Origin: Seleniivibrio woodruffii | GTDB taxonomy: Bacteria; Chrysiogenota; Deferribacteres; Deferribacterales; Geovibrionaceae | Direction of reading: 5' to 3' | DNA length: 40,630 nucleotides | NCBI RefSeq assembly: GCF_029267515.1 | Contig: NZ_JAJUIS010000015.1 | Location: 1-40,630 of the forward strand | Shown: positions 25,333 to 34,172 of the stretch, one piece after another | Layout of the letters: the number at the start of each line of letters is the position of its first letter | Position numbering within the stretch: the stretch's first letter is position 1 | Notes under the pieces: model-generated | Database searches by the model: none | Told to the model about the DNA's origin: nothing | Seen by the model: only the letters and a program-made list of their open reading frames with translations | Translations under genes and position numbers: made by a program

Positions 25333-26777
25333 TACTTGGCACCTATAACGGCGATTATCTCACCCGCACAGGTGACGCCTTCTGAAACAAGATCATAACC
25401 ATGGAATACGAACGGTTTATATCCGCTCTTAACCGCCTCTTTTGCTATTTCCGAAGCGTCCGCTTTGGCGTTTATAAGTCTGCGGATGCCATCGCTGATG
25501 GTTACCATCTCGAAAACACCAACCCTGCCTGCAAAACCTGTGTGCATACACTCGTCGCAGCCGACGGGTTCGTATATGTGCTTGGGCAGTTTCCCTGCCG
25601 GTTCAAAGAACTCTTTAACGTATTTTTCAGGCTCCACCTCTTTTTTGCAGTGGGGGCAGAGCTTTCTCACCAGACGCTGACCGATTACCGTAACCAGCGC
25701 GGAGGAGAGAAGGAAAGGTTCAACGTCCATGTCCAGCATACGCGCAACAGCTGTTGGCGCGTTGTTGGTGTGCAGAGTTGAAAGCACAAGGTGACCTGTC
25801 AGAGCCGCCTGAACGGCTGCGGACGCAGTTTCCTTGTCCCTGATCTCACCGATGAGGATAACGTCGGGATCCTGTCTGAGAAACGCTCTTACAGCCGATG
25901 CAAAGGTGATGTCCACAGTACGGTTCACCTGCACCTGCGTAATCTTCTCCATATGGTATTCCACCGGATCCTCTATGGTCATAATGTTTGTGTCGTCGCT
26001 TATCATCTCCGACAGTGCAGAGTAAAGGGTTGTGGTCTTACCTGAACCCGTGGGACCAGTAACCAGAATGATTCCGTTCGGTCTCTTAATGGCTTTTCTG
26101 AAATCCGGCAGCATAGATTCCGGCATACCCGTTTTTTCCAGAGTTACCATCGTTTTTGATTTTTCCAGAATCCTCAGTACGGCTTTTTCGCCCGTAACGG
26201 AGGGAACGGTTGAAACCCTTATATCCACATCTCGGTTACCGATGCGGATGTTGATACGTCCGTCCTGCGCCTTTCTGGTTTCGGCAACGTCAAGGTCGGA
26301 CATAACTTTTATACGCGCGATGACAGATTCCTGAAGGTTTTTGGGAAATTCGCGGATGGTGGCAAGTTTTCCGTCGATGCGGAAACGCACTGCGAATCTG
26401 CCTGTAAGTCCCTCAAAGTGAATATCACTCGCGCCGGATTTAACGGCTTTGATAACCGTGCTGTTCACAAGTCTTATGATTGGCGCATCATCGTATGAAG
26501 CGGCAAGGATGTCGTCAGCCCCTTCAATATCCTGAATATCCCCCTGAAACTCGTCGGTGCGGGAAGATTCCAGCGCCTCAAGAACGGCAAATATCCTTTG
26601 TTTGTCTGCTTCTTCCGTTTCCAGTTTCTCGCCTGTGACAAACAGCAGATGCCTTGCCTTGGCAAGTCCCGCCGCGCCGCTGTAAAGCATTACGGCGCTG
26701 TCGCCCAGCCGCTCCGGCGCAAAATCAGTGCGGTCAGGATATTTCAGATAAAATTCAACCAGTTTTGCGTAATCCAT
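25332..26777 (-). CDS. gspE: Type II secretion ATPase GspE
   Basis: A 481-residue hexameric ATPase that powers pseudopilus assembly at the cytoplasmic face. It has Walker A GPTGSGKTTTLYSAL (about residue 240-255), the Asp box, Walker B DPDVILIGEIRD, and the His box STLHTNNAPTAVARM. A tetracysteine zinc module lies in the C-terminal domain: CPHC followed by CDEC about 37 residues later. The N-terminal GspE/PilB-like domain is short. Start and stop overlap with gspD and gspF by one base. Confidence 0.96.
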   Translation of the reverse strand: MDYAKLVEFYLKYPDRTDFAPERLGDSAVMLYSGAAGLAKARHLLFVTGEKLETEEADKQRIFAVLEALESSRTDEFQGDIQDIEGADDILAASYDDAPIIRLVNSTVIKAVKSGASDIHFEGLTGRFAVRFRIDGKLATIREFPKNLQESVIARIKVMSDLDVAETRKAQDGRINIRIGNRDVDIRVSTVPSVTGEKAVLRILEKSKTMVTLEKTGMPESMLPDFRKAIKRPNGIILVTGPTGSGKTTTLYSALSEMISDDTNIMTIEDPVEYHMEKITQVQVNRTVDITFASAVRAFLRQDPDVILIGEIRDKETASAAVQAALTGHLVLSTLHTNNAPTAVARMLDMDVEPFLLSSALVTVIGQRLVRKLCPHCKKEVEPEKYVKEFFEPAGKLPKHIYEPVGCDECMHTGFAGRVGVFEMVTISDGIRRLINAKADASEIAKEAVKSGYKPFVFHGYDLVSEGVTCAGEIIAVIGAK

Positions 26778-28609
26778 TACTTGAACTCGTTCCTGATTTT
26801 TTCATCGATCTGCTTTTTAAAGTCCAGCGATTCCTGATGCTTGCTCTCGGTGAGTTTTTCCGCCTCTTCATGAGTGTTTATGATATGAGCGGATATGAAC
26901 ACCATCATATTTGTTTTTTCGTAGTTTGTGCTTCTGTTTTTAAACAGCCATCCGATAACGGGAATCTTGGACAAACCGGGTATGGCGGAGTCGCTTCTGT
27001 CGCTGTCGTCTTTCAGCAAACCAGAAATGACAACCATAGAACCGTTTCTCAGCTTGATTCTTGTTTTGGTGGAGCGCGTAAGAGTTGTGGGAGAGGTAGA
27101 GTCTGCGGAGCCTTCCGCAACCTTCTTGACTTCCTGCTCTATTTTCAGCGTAACCGAGTCGTCGGAGCTTATCTGGGGAACTATTTTCAGCTTAACGCCC
27201 ACGTCGTTGTATTCATATGACTGAACGGGGTTGTTGTTCGAGTCGTATTTTGTGCTTGTAAGGAAGGGTCTGTTCTCACCAACAAAAACTTCCGCCTCTT
27301 CGTTGTCCAGAGTAAGTATCTGGGGGTTTGAAAGGATGTTGATGCCGCTTGCGGTCTTGACGAAGTTAACGAGAAGTCCGATGCTGGGGAAGTTAAGCCC
27401 TTCGTATGAAACCACGTCGCCCAGCACGCCGAGGTTGAAGCCTGTGCTCAGTGAAGAGGCGTTGCCGTTTGCGAAGTTCATAAGGTTATTGTCGCTGCCG
27501 ACATAGCCGATTGTTCCGGCGGTATTGCCGTTACCAACCGTACCCTGCCATTCCACGCCGAATTTGTTTCCGTTGTCCAGAGTGGTCTCAAGGATAAGCG
27601 CTTCAACGTATACCTGACGTCTGGGCACATCCAGTTTCTTGATGAGTTCGTCTATCTTGCCGTAAAGCTCCTGATCACCGAAAACGATGATGGAGTTTGT
27701 AGCCTTGTCAAAAGATACGGATGATTTCACCTTTGCGGCGGTCTTGCCGTCCGTTCCCGCCTGCGCTATGGTGCCCGTAAGGGTGTTGAGTACTTTGTCA
27801 ACGTCCTCCGCGTTGGCGTTTTTAAGATAGAAAACTCTGGGTGCATTGAAGCTGCCCGGGCTTTTGGTATCAAGCTGGGCAACGATAGTATTTATTCTTT
27901 CGAAATCGCCGTCAAGCGAGGCGACGAGTATTATATTGGCATAATCGTCCGCAACAATAACCGGATCTGTTGCGATAAGGCTCTTTTTCTCCATATCTGC
28001 AAAGAGCTTGGTCATTTTATCCGCAACGTTGCTTGCGGAAGCGTTCTCAATTTTTATGGAGCGGATGGTGAAGTTTTGCGCTCTCTGATCGAGCTTATCC
28101 ACAAAGGAGCGTATTTTAACTATTCTGGAAACGCGGTCTCTTACGACGATTGCGTTGATGCTTTTAATAACTTCCGCATATCCGCCTTTGGACTTCATTT
28201 TGTTCAGTGCGTTTACAAGCACTCTCGCGTCAAAGTTTTTCGGGTGGATAACGGTTGTTATGAGCGCGTTCGCTTCGCCCGTGCCGGATGAGTCGTCGGC
28301 ATCCATGAAATCAGCCTGTTTGACGATCTCATAGTAGTTGCCCCTGTCCACAAGCTCAAATCCGTTAGCGCGCAGAGTGGAGGCAAAAATGTCTATAACG
28401 TCGGATGAACGTATCTGCGTGGCGGAATCGATGCTGACCTTTCCTTTAAGAGCGTTTTTGTCATAGACAAAATTCTTCTTGGTGAATTCCGAAACGAACG
28501 TAACAAAGTCCGTAAGCTCCATATCACTGAAATTCACATTAAATCCCGCATTCGCCGTACCAACGGCAAAAAGCAGTATAATCAATACAAACTTTCTGAT
28601 CAGGTTCAT
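26777..28609 (-). CDS. gspD: Type II secretion outer-membrane secretin GspD
   Basis: A 610-residue protein that forms the outer-membrane channel. A signal peptide of about 21 residues ends at VGTANA. It is followed by the N0 domain (FNVNFSDMELTDFVTFVSEFT), N1-N3 repeats (for example TTVIHPKNFDARVLVNALNK and VFYLKNANAEDVDKVLNTL), and the C-terminal secretin domain (LIQ-type strand VYVEALILETTLDNG, then GSMVVISGLLKDD and IPVIGWLFKNRS). No separate pilotin gene is visible. ATGA overlap with gspC. Length is slightly below the usual 650-700 residues, with all domains recognisable. Confidence 0.95.
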   Translation of the reverse strand: MNLIRKFVLIILLFAVGTANAGFNVNFSDMELTDFVTFVSEFTKKNFVYDKNALKGKVSIDSATQIRSSDVIDIFASTLRANGFELVDRGNYYEIVKQADFMDADDSSGTGEANALITTVIHPKNFDARVLVNALNKMKSKGGYAEVIKSINAIVVRDRVSRIVKIRSFVDKLDQRAQNFTIRSIKIENASASNVADKMTKLFADMEKKSLIATDPVIVADDYANIILVASLDGDFERINTIVAQLDTKSPGSFNAPRVFYLKNANAEDVDKVLNTLTGTIAQAGTDGKTAAKVKSSVSFDKATNSIIVFGDQELYGKIDELIKKLDVPRRQVYVEALILETTLDNGNKFGVEWQGTVGNGNTAGTIGYVGSDNNLMNFANGNASSLSTGFNLGVLGDVVSYEGLNFPSIGLLVNFVKTASGINILSNPQILTLDNEEAEVFVGENRPFLTSTKYDSNNNPVQSYEYNDVGVKLKIVPQISSDDSVTLKIEQEVKKVAEGSADSTSPTTLTRSTKTRIKLRNGSMVVISGLLKDDSDRSDSAIPGLSKIPVIGWLFKNRSTNYEKTNMMVFISAHIINTHEEAEKLTESKHQESLDFKKQIDEKIRNEFK

Positions 28610-29475
28610 CCTTTTATCTCCACATATATGGTCTTTTTCTGCTGTGCTCTTTCTATATCAAGCGTAAGGGCGCTCAGATTTTCTGCATTTGCGAGGGTGT
28701 CGAAGAAAATGGTGGGGTTTTTAAGATCTTTTCCGTTAAGCCTTATGATAACGTCGCCGGAGATAAGCCCCATCTCAACCAAAGCCGAATCCGGCTTCAT
28801 TCTTGAAAGGCGGTAGCCGACAAATTTTCCGTCACGGTCGTATGGGTTTATAGCCACAGACTTCATGACGGAGTTTATATTTGAAAGTTTTTCTATAACT
28901 GTTCGTCTGGGCATTGTCTTTCTGTCCACGCCTCCGGGAACAGAGGAGGCTGCGGCGGAAGGACCGTTCTGATTCTGTCCCGCCATGGGGTCTTTTATGT
29001 CGAGGGAGAGCTTGCTGCGCGCTCCGTTCTGTTCAATCTCAACCTCTGTTTCTCCGGCGGAGACCAGAAGAATACCCTCTTTTTCAAACCCCTGTCTGAG
29101 AACAAGGTTTTTGCCGTCCGGTTTTTTAAGGATGGCAAAGGATTCACCTGTGCCTTTCAGAACGCCTACAAGTTTAAGACCTCCGGCGTCCTGTGCCGGA
29201 GCAGCCTGCGGTGTTCCGTCAGGGTTAAAGGAGGGTTCGAAGCCAACAGCGTCAAGTGTACCTTTAACAGACAGGGTTTCCGCTTTAAAGATGTTCTTCT
29301 GCACTATAAACTCTGTGCTGGGTTCGCTGCTGACGTTCAGACGCGCGCCTCTGCCCTCTGCGCCGAGGGAGATGTTCGCAGTGGAGCGGTACTGTAAAAA
29401 GCCTGTTACTGCCCAGGCAATAAATACTCCTGCCGCGACAGGATAAGCAATGTAGTTATAATTAATTTTCATCAT
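28606..29475 (-). CDS. gspC: Type II secretion protein GspC
   Basis: A 289-residue inner-membrane protein that links the platform to the secretin. It has one N-terminal membrane helix (about 8-27), a homology region at about 50-150 (FIVQKNIFKAETL, KLVGVLKGTGESFAILKKPDG), and a C-terminal PDZ domain (about 200-289: GYRLSRMKPDSALVEMGLISGDVIIRLNGKDL). Family proteins use the homology region to contact GspD and the PDZ domain for substrates. It follows the CPBP protease gene by 28 bp. The start is MM with a weak ribosome binding site. Confidence 0.9.
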   Translation of the reverse strand: MMKINYNYIAYPVAAGVFIAWAVTGFLQYRSTANISLGAEGRGARLNVSSEPSTEFIVQKNIFKAETLSVKGTLDAVGFEPSFNPDGTPQAAPAQDAGGLKLVGVLKGTGESFAILKKPDGKNLVLRQGFEKEGILLVSAGETEVEIEQNGARSKLSLDIKDPMAGQNQNGPSAAASSVPGGVDRKTMPRRTVIEKLSNINSVMKSVAINPYDRDGKFVGYRLSRMKPDSALVEMGLISGDVIIRLNGKDLKNPTIFFDTLANAENLSALTLDIERAQQKKTIYVEIKG

Positions 29476-29503
29476 TCCGCTTTTTTCCGCATAGGTTCAT
29501 GTG

Positions 29504-29959
29504 TCAGACAACCGCTGCATTGAGATTATATATACTATGGAGCAAGATTGCAAAGGAAACTCTTCCGGTTCTGTCATATAAAAAGCCTATTACAAGCGAT
29601 GGTGCGAAAACCATAAGCCCGTGTTCAACTCCCCAGCCGGCAATGTGAACGCCCGCAAACAACGCCGAGGCAAGAACGTTAGCCCCAGACACACCAAAAA
29701 CAATTGATGTTACTCGTCTTTTCAACCAATTCTGAACAAGCCCCCGAAAGAATAACTCTTCTGCAACCGGTGCAAAAATAAAAAAAACCAGCAGCATATA
29801 CGGCGACGGCATGACAAATCTGCCGCCTGTTATCAGACGCAGACCGATCCAGAAAAAACCTAAAAAAATAAAAAACAAAAGCAGGGCAACGTCTGTCCTT
29901 GTTAAAGGGGGAACCGGAACAATACCGGCATCAGCCCCGCCGTCTTTAATATATGTCAT
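29504..29959 (-). CDS. CPBP-family glutamic intramembrane protease heading the T2SS operon
   Basis: A short 151-residue membrane protein, about five hydrophobic helices. It has all three CPBP motifs: EExxxR (Glu67, Glu68, Arg72 in APVAEELFFRG), FxxxH (Phe101, His105) and HxxxN (His141, Asn145 in LLHSIYN). CPBP proteins are glutamate-dependent intramembrane proteases. Small members of this size serve as sorting enzymes that cut C-terminal membrane anchors of secreted proteins in some bacteria (MYXO-CTERM type systems). Being first in the gspC-D-E-F operon makes a role in processing type II substrates attractive, but no substrate is identified here. No clear ribosome binding site precedes the ATG; the transcript may be leaderless. 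Confidence 0.82.
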   Translation of the reverse strand: MTYIKDGGADAGIVPVPPLTRTDVALLLFFIFLGFFWIGLRLITGGRFVMPSPYMLLVFFIFAPVAEELFFRGLVQNWLKRRVTSIVFGVSGANVLASALFAGVHIAGWGVEHGLMVFAPSLVIGFLYDRTGRVSFAILLHSIYNLNAAVV

Positions 29960-29964
29960 GACAA

Positions 29965-29994
29965 ATCATCTATTGAATCTGGGTGGTTTGTCAA
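29965..29994 (-). promoter_or_regulatory. Candidate promoter for CPBP-gspCDEF operon
   Basis: On the minus strand TTGACA (29989-29994, perfect) is followed by 18 bp and GATGAT (29965-29970, 4/6). Transcription would begin at or next to the ATG at 29959, implying a leaderless message, consistent with the absence of a ribosome binding site. Confidence 0.4.
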
Positions 29995-30001
29995 ATATAA
30001 T
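29973..30001 (+). promoter_or_regulatory. Sigma-70 type promoter for gspG-N operon
   Basis: TTGAAT (29973-29978), 17-bp spacer, TATAAT (29996-30001, perfect). It ends 37 bp before the gspG ATG. It physically overlaps the divergent minus-strand promoter. Confidence 0.72.
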
Positions 30002-30038
30002 AACACCGAAGATAAAACCGATTTGATTGAGGTGCAGA

Positions 30039-30473
30039 ATGAAAAACAGCAAGGGCTTTACTATCATTGAGATACTGGTGGTGCTTGTCATCCTCGGTAT
30101 TCTGGGGACGCTTCTGGTGCCGAAACTGCTCGACAAACCCGATGAAGCAAGAATCACAAAAGCCAAACTCGACATGAAAGCCATCGAGGCGGCGCTCAAA
30201 ATATACAAGCTGGAAAACAGCATCTATCCCTCCACTGAGCAGGGGATTGAGGCTCTGGTGAAAGAGACCACAATCGATCCGGTGCCCACCAGCTTTAAAA
30301 AAGGCGGATATATCGAAGAGGTTCCGAAAGATCCGTGGGGCGGTGACTACGTTTACAGAAGCCCCGGCGACGAAGACCGCGACTATGAAATAATCTGCTA
30401 CGGAGCAGACAGGAAAGAGGGCGGCGAAGGCGTTAACGCGGACATAAAGAGCTTTAATGACAAACAGGAATAA
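30039..30473 (+). CDS. gspG: Major pseudopilin GspG
   Basis: A 144-residue protein and the main subunit of the type II pseudopilus. The start is the ATG at 30039 with GAGG upstream; an in-frame TTG 12 bases earlier is inside that site. A short basic leader ending in Gly is followed by the prepilin core [16 protein letters not shown], with Glu at position 5 of the mature chain. [11 protein letters not shown] and the [13 protein letters not shown] calcium-site region mark it as GspG. Processing needs a prepilin peptidase (GspO) not found in this window. It overlaps gspH by 17 bp. Confidence 0.96.
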   Translation: MKNSKGFTIIEILVVLVILGILGTLLVPKLLDKPDEARITKAKLDMKAIEAALKIYKLENSIYPSTEQGIEALVKETTIDPVPTSFKKGGYIEEVPKDPWGGDYVYRSPGDEDRDYEIICYGADRKEGGEGVNADIKSFNDKQE

Positions 30474-30882
30474 CACCCGCGGCTTCACTCTGGTGGAGCT
30501 TCTGGTTGTAATGGTTATAATGGGACTCGGATTCATCTCCCTGTCGCCCTCTCTGGCGGAAAAGACCGTTAAGGGCGGCGGGGACGAATCCTTTTTCAAC
30601 GAACTGATTCAGTCGCAGTTGAAGGCTGCGAAAGACCTTAACCGACAAGTGTTCATAAAAGGCACCGTAGGCACCGAAGACCTGCTGCTCTCGGACGGTA
30701 AAACGATCACAATTCCCCTCGGCAAAGTTGACAGCGTTAAAATCAACGACAAAGACGTAAATGGTGTTGAATACTACATATATTTCTATCCGGACGGAAT
30801 CTTCGATGATTTTGAAATGGAAATTTCCGACGGAAAAGTTGTTCAGTCATACCCCATGCTTGCAACGGTGGTGGTTAAATGA
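30457..30882 (+). CDS. gspH: Minor pseudopilin GspH
   Basis: A 141-residue prepilin-like protein. The leader MTNRNNTRG precedes the helix [24 protein letters not shown] with the conserved Glu5. The C-terminal domain is a beta-rich GspH/FimT-type fold. It forms part of the pseudopilus in the inner membrane and periplasm. Assignment to GspH rather than another minor pseudopilin rests mainly on its place between gspG and gspI. Its start lies inside the end of gspG and its stop overlaps gspI (ATGA). Confidence 0.82.
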   Translation: MTNRNNTRGFTLVELLVVMVIMGLGFISLSPSLAEKTVKGGGDESFFNELIQSQLKAAKDLNRQVFIKGTVGTEDLLLSDGKTITIPLGKVDSVKINDKDVNGVEYYIYFYPDGIFDDFEMEISDGKVVQSYPMLATVVVK

Positions 30883-31217
30883 ACGGCAAAGGTTTTACCC
30901 TGATAGAGATTCTGATAGCTCTTGCCATACTTTCGCTGAGTATGCTTGGCATATACCGACTGACCTTCGTCTCTCTGAACGCTTCGGAATACTCCGTGCG
31001 CAAAGCGTATGTCAACGAAGCCGGATATCTGCGCGTTCTGGAGCAGATGAACTATCCGGGCAGAAATTTCAACGAAACCAAAAACATGCCTGACGGCACA
31101 AAAATAAAATTCACAACCGAAACAGGCGCGGCACTTTATTCCGGAGTGGATGAGATAAAACTCACCTGCGAGGCGAAGGACGCAAAATCGGTGTACTACT
31201 ACTATGAAGCGCAGTAA
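30879..31217 (+). CDS. gspI: Minor pseudopilin GspI
   Basis: A 112-residue pseudopilin. A short leader MNGKG is followed by FTLIEILIALAILSLSMLGIY, the prepilin helix with Glu5. The remaining small domain contains the aromatic and Cys-bearing strands expected of GspI, part of the tip complex with GspJ and GspK. It overlaps gspH by 4 bp and gspJ by 14 bp. Length is normal. Order in the operon is the standard H-I-J-K. Confidence 0.88.
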   Translation: MNGKGFTLIEILIALAILSLSMLGIYRLTFVSLNASEYSVRKAYVNEAGYLRVLEQMNYPGRNFNETKNMPDGTKIKFTTETGAALYSGVDEIKLTCEAKDAKSVYYYYEAQ

Positions 31218-31830
31218 GAGCGGTTTCACGCTGATAGAAATGCTTATCGCCCTTGTAATCTCCTCATTCGTGGTGATGGGGGTCTATTCGCTGTTCAACT
31301 CAGTTCTGGCATCTAAAGAGGCTGCGGAAAAGAGCAACAGGGCAAACACCCTTCTTATATCATCGCGAAAGCTCTTTAAACCGGACCTGCTCCAGCTTTA
31401 TCAGGATTCGCTCACTATAAATAATGCCGGAAAGAATGCAGTTCTGAAATTCACCAGCCTGAACACTATAAAACTAGACCGTGCAATGCCGGTTGACATA
31501 ACATATTATGTTGACGATGACGGATGGCTCATCCGCAAAGAGGAACAGACCGATATCGGGTATGAATGGGAGCTGAGACTTCTGCCGGAAGTCACTGAAT
31601 TTACAGTTTATTCCCACAACGGTTACCGTTTCACCGAGGACTATGACAGCACCGACACAATAATTCAGGTGTCGTTCAAATATAAGGACATTCCCGTTGA
31701 GTTTGTTGCGGGCTGCGGCTTTACATCAAAAGGACTTACAGAAGCTGCACAGTCGGCATCAGACGGCACCTCGACAACCGATTCGTCCTCATCATCAACG
31801 GACACCCCGGCTGATATGGCGGAAAACTAA
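31204..31830 (+). CDS. gspJ: Minor pseudopilin GspJ
   Basis: A 208-residue pseudopilin of the tip complex. The leader MKRSKSG precedes FTLIEMLIALVISSFVVMGVYSLF. A beta-rich domain follows, and the C-terminus ends in an unusual Ser/Thr/Asp-rich tail (about residues 180-208), probably disordered. It overlaps gspI at its start, and its TAA overlaps the gspK ATG by one base. Assignment is by prepilin motif, length and position. Confidence 0.88.
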   Translation: MKRSKSGFTLIEMLIALVISSFVVMGVYSLFNSVLASKEAAEKSNRANTLLISSRKLFKPDLLQLYQDSLTINNAGKNAVLKFTSLNTIKLDRAMPVDITYYVDDDGWLIRKEEQTDIGYEWELRLLPEVTEFTVYSHNGYRFTEDYDSTDTIIQVSFKYKDIPVEFVAGCGFTSKGLTEAAQSASDGTSTTDSSSSSTDTPADMAEN

Positions 31831-32750
31831 TGAGAAACAATAAAGGTTCCGTACTTATCTTCGTGCTGATATTCATAGCCTTCGGAGCATCCGCAGCTAT
31901 TTACGTCTATGAAAAAAGCATGGAGAACTTTACGAACGTTTCCGACGACTTTTACGAAAACCAGTCCCATATCTATGCCATGTCCGCTGTGACAGCCGTA
32001 AAACAGCTTCTTGAGGATGACGACAACTCATACGACTCACGCGAGGAGGACTGGGCAATTATACCGCTGACAGAGGTACCCTACGGAACGGTATCAATCT
32101 CTGTTACACCGGTTAACGCAAAAATTCCTCTTAACGATCTGATTGAAAGCAAGGCATACGACGCCGAAAGGTTCCGCACGGCCTGCGAAGAAGTTGTGGA
32201 CGAGGAACAGATTGAAGGGCTGGACTGCGCGGAGATACTCGACTATATCGATGCGGACAGCGATACATCTGTCAGCGGAAATGAAAACGGCGGATATGAA
32301 TACTCCGGTATGGAGTTCAAAACCAAAAACGGACCTCTTGAAACCATAAGCGAACTGAGGATACTTTCGAAAGATCCCGACAACTATAACAAGCTGGTAA
32401 AATATTTTACATCTCAGGACGACGGCAACGCAATTAATCTCAACTTCGCATCGGAAGGCACCATAAAAATGTTCCTTCCGGAGCTGGAAGACTACGCAGA
32501 GCAGATCGCAGACTATACAAAGACCGACGAACTGAAAGACGTTTCGAACATACAGAAAGAATTCGGCGTTCCCTCGGACGTATATATGAAGGTGCTGCCC
32601 TACATCACCGTAAAAAGCACTTTATTTTATGTCAGGGTTGAGATAACCTTAAACGACGTTCCCCGTTTCTATCACGCTCTGGTGAGCAAAGAGGGCACCA
32701 ACACAGCGGTGATAAGATTTATGGCAGGTTTAGATGGAGACTACTACTAA
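31830..32750 (+). CDS. gspK: Tip pseudopilin GspK
   Basis: A 306-residue large minor pseudopilin that caps the pseudopilus. The N-terminal leader MRNNKG is followed by a hydrophobic helix SVLIFVLIFIAFGASAAIYVY. As in other GspK proteins, the usual Glu5 is absent. The helical insertion domain and the mixed fold are indicated by NAKIPLNDLIESKAYD, DYIDADSDTSVSGNENGGYE and KNGPLETISELRIL, which are typical of the GspK family. It overlaps gspL by 17 bp. Length is in the family range. Confidence 0.9.
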   Translation: MRNNKGSVLIFVLIFIAFGASAAIYVYEKSMENFTNVSDDFYENQSHIYAMSAVTAVKQLLEDDDNSYDSREEDWAIIPLTEVPYGTVSISVTPVNAKIPLNDLIESKAYDAERFRTACEEVVDEEQIEGLDCAEILDYIDADSDTSVSGNENGGYEYSGMEFKTKNGPLETISELRILSKDPDNYNKLVKYFTSQDDGNAINLNFASEGTIKMFLPELEDYAEQIADYTKTDELKDVSNIQKEFGVPSDVYMKVLPYITVKSTLFYVRVEITLNDVPRFYHALVSKEGTNTAVIRFMAGLDGDYY

Positions 32751-33720
32751 CACAATCCTTCTGACGGGCGGTTCCGATTTTTTTATTCTGACAGACGCCG
32801 CGAAAACTCCTGTGGATCAGGCGGCTGTACTCTCTATGAAATCAGGGTACAACCTGATAATTGACGACACCTCCTTTTTTTATACGGGAATGGAGTTTCC
32901 TCAGGCGCCAAAGAGAAAAACGGATATGTTTATCCGCAACTATCTGGCGTCACAGTTTCCCGCAGAGCTGACGTCCGTCTTCGCATACATGAAAAAGGGG
33001 GACAACTTCCTTATATGTATGCTGAAACCCGACCTTACGGAGAACAGGAACATGATGTCCGTTCTGAACAAAGCGGGCAGGGTCACAAGCCCTATGGCAA
33101 TACGCTACGGCACAACCGACACATTCGTGCACACCTATGCCGACACATCCATCCAGTCCGAGGACGGCATAATAACCCATATCGAAAAACAGGGGCAGAA
33201 TTCACCGAAACCCACTCAGGTTCCGGCATCCTCCGCCCTTACGATACCGTTCGTTAAAGCGCCGAAAGCGGCTCTCGGCGAATATAAATTCCACATAATA
33301 GCTCTGGCGGCAATCTACGCCCTGTTTGTTCTGGGTCTCTGGTTCAGATACGCGTATCAGGACAACAAGGTACAGCGTGCGGAAGGGATGCTTAACCGCA
33401 TCTATCAGCAGGCGCATGTTGCCGACACTTCCGCCCCATACGGTCAGCTTAAATTCAAAGCTGAAAAAGCGGGCGGCGGAGCATCTTTTGAAACGCTCGC
33501 CATACTGGAACAGATAAGCCGTGCACAATCCGAAAGGATAACGGCAAACTCCATAGACATTAAAAACAGAAGCGTGGTGTATGAAGGCGTCACATCTGAC
33601 TACGCCTTTATTGAAGACTTCCGTAAACAGCTTAAAAAAGAGACAGGCAAGGAGATTAACCTCCTCGACACCAAAAAGCAGGACGGAAACATTACCTTCA
33701 CATTGAGGTTTCAGCAGTGA
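32734..33720 (+). CDS. gspL: Type II secretion assembly protein GspL
   Basis: A 328-residue bitopic membrane protein. Its cytoplasmic N-terminal domain (about 1-190) should bind GspE. One membrane helix lies at about 192-213 (FHIIALAAIYALFVLGLWF), and a periplasmic ferredoxin-like domain (about 250-328) should dimerise with GspM. The sequence is divergent and shorter than the ~400 residues of proteobacterial GspL; identification rests on topology, length of the C-terminal domain and its position between gspK and gspM. Overlaps both neighbours. Confidence 0.75.
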   Translation: METTTNTILLTGGSDFFILTDAAKTPVDQAAVLSMKSGYNLIIDDTSFFYTGMEFPQAPKRKTDMFIRNYLASQFPAELTSVFAYMKKGDNFLICMLKPDLTENRNMMSVLNKAGRVTSPMAIRYGTTDTFVHTYADTSIQSEDGIITHIEKQGQNSPKPTQVPASSALTIPFVKAPKAALGEYKFHIIALAAIYALFVLGLWFRYAYQDNKVQRAEGMLNRIYQQAHVADTSAPYGQLKFKAEKAGGGASFETLAILEQISRAQSERITANSIDIKNRSVVYEGVTSDYAFIEDFRKQLKKETGKEINLLDTKKQDGNITFTLRFQQ

Positions 33721-34172
33721 ACAGAGATAAATTAACCATCACGGCACTGGTATGCGGGGTGCTTTTCCTCGTATTCTACTGGACATATTCGGGGTTCAGC
33801 TCCGCTACGGCAAAGGCTGAAACCGCATACTCAGACACAATCGAAAAAACCGGAAAGGCTCTGGACTACTACATGCAGACGCTTAAAGCGCCTGTTCAGA
33901 GTCCGAAAGTTGAGGAAGGACTGCTGAGTTTTATTGAAACCAGCGCAGAGGCTCTGGGACTTTCAAACCGTCTGGGCGATATGAAGCCCATAAACGTTCA
34001 GGGGGGCGAATCGGTCTCTTTCCGCGTTGACAGCGTCACTGGTGACGAGGCTGTCAGCTTCATACGCATACTTGAAGGAAGATCCAACATAAAACTGAAC
34101 AGCGTTAAGATAAGTAAAAGATTTGATAACGAAAAACGCCTTAATCTTGTGATACAGGCCGAGAAATCATGA
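33717..34172 (+). CDS. gspM: Type II secretion assembly protein GspM
   Basis: A 151-residue inner-membrane protein: a short cytoplasmic start, one membrane helix (about 7-26) and a periplasmic ferredoxin-like domain with a coiled region at about 30-60. The pattern GGESVSFRVDSVTGDEAVSFIRILEG is similar to GspM C-terminal domains. It would stabilise GspL. ATGA-type overlaps join it to gspL and gspN. Sequence conservation in the family is low, so the call depends on topology and place. Confidence 0.75.
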   Translation: MNRDKLTITALVCGVLFLVFYWTYSGFSSATAKAETAYSDTIEKTGKALDYYMQTLKAPVQSPKVEEGLLSFIETSAEALGLSNRLGDMKPINVQGGESVSFRVDSVTGDEAVSFIRILEGRSNIKLNSVKISKRFDNEKRLNLVIQAEKS

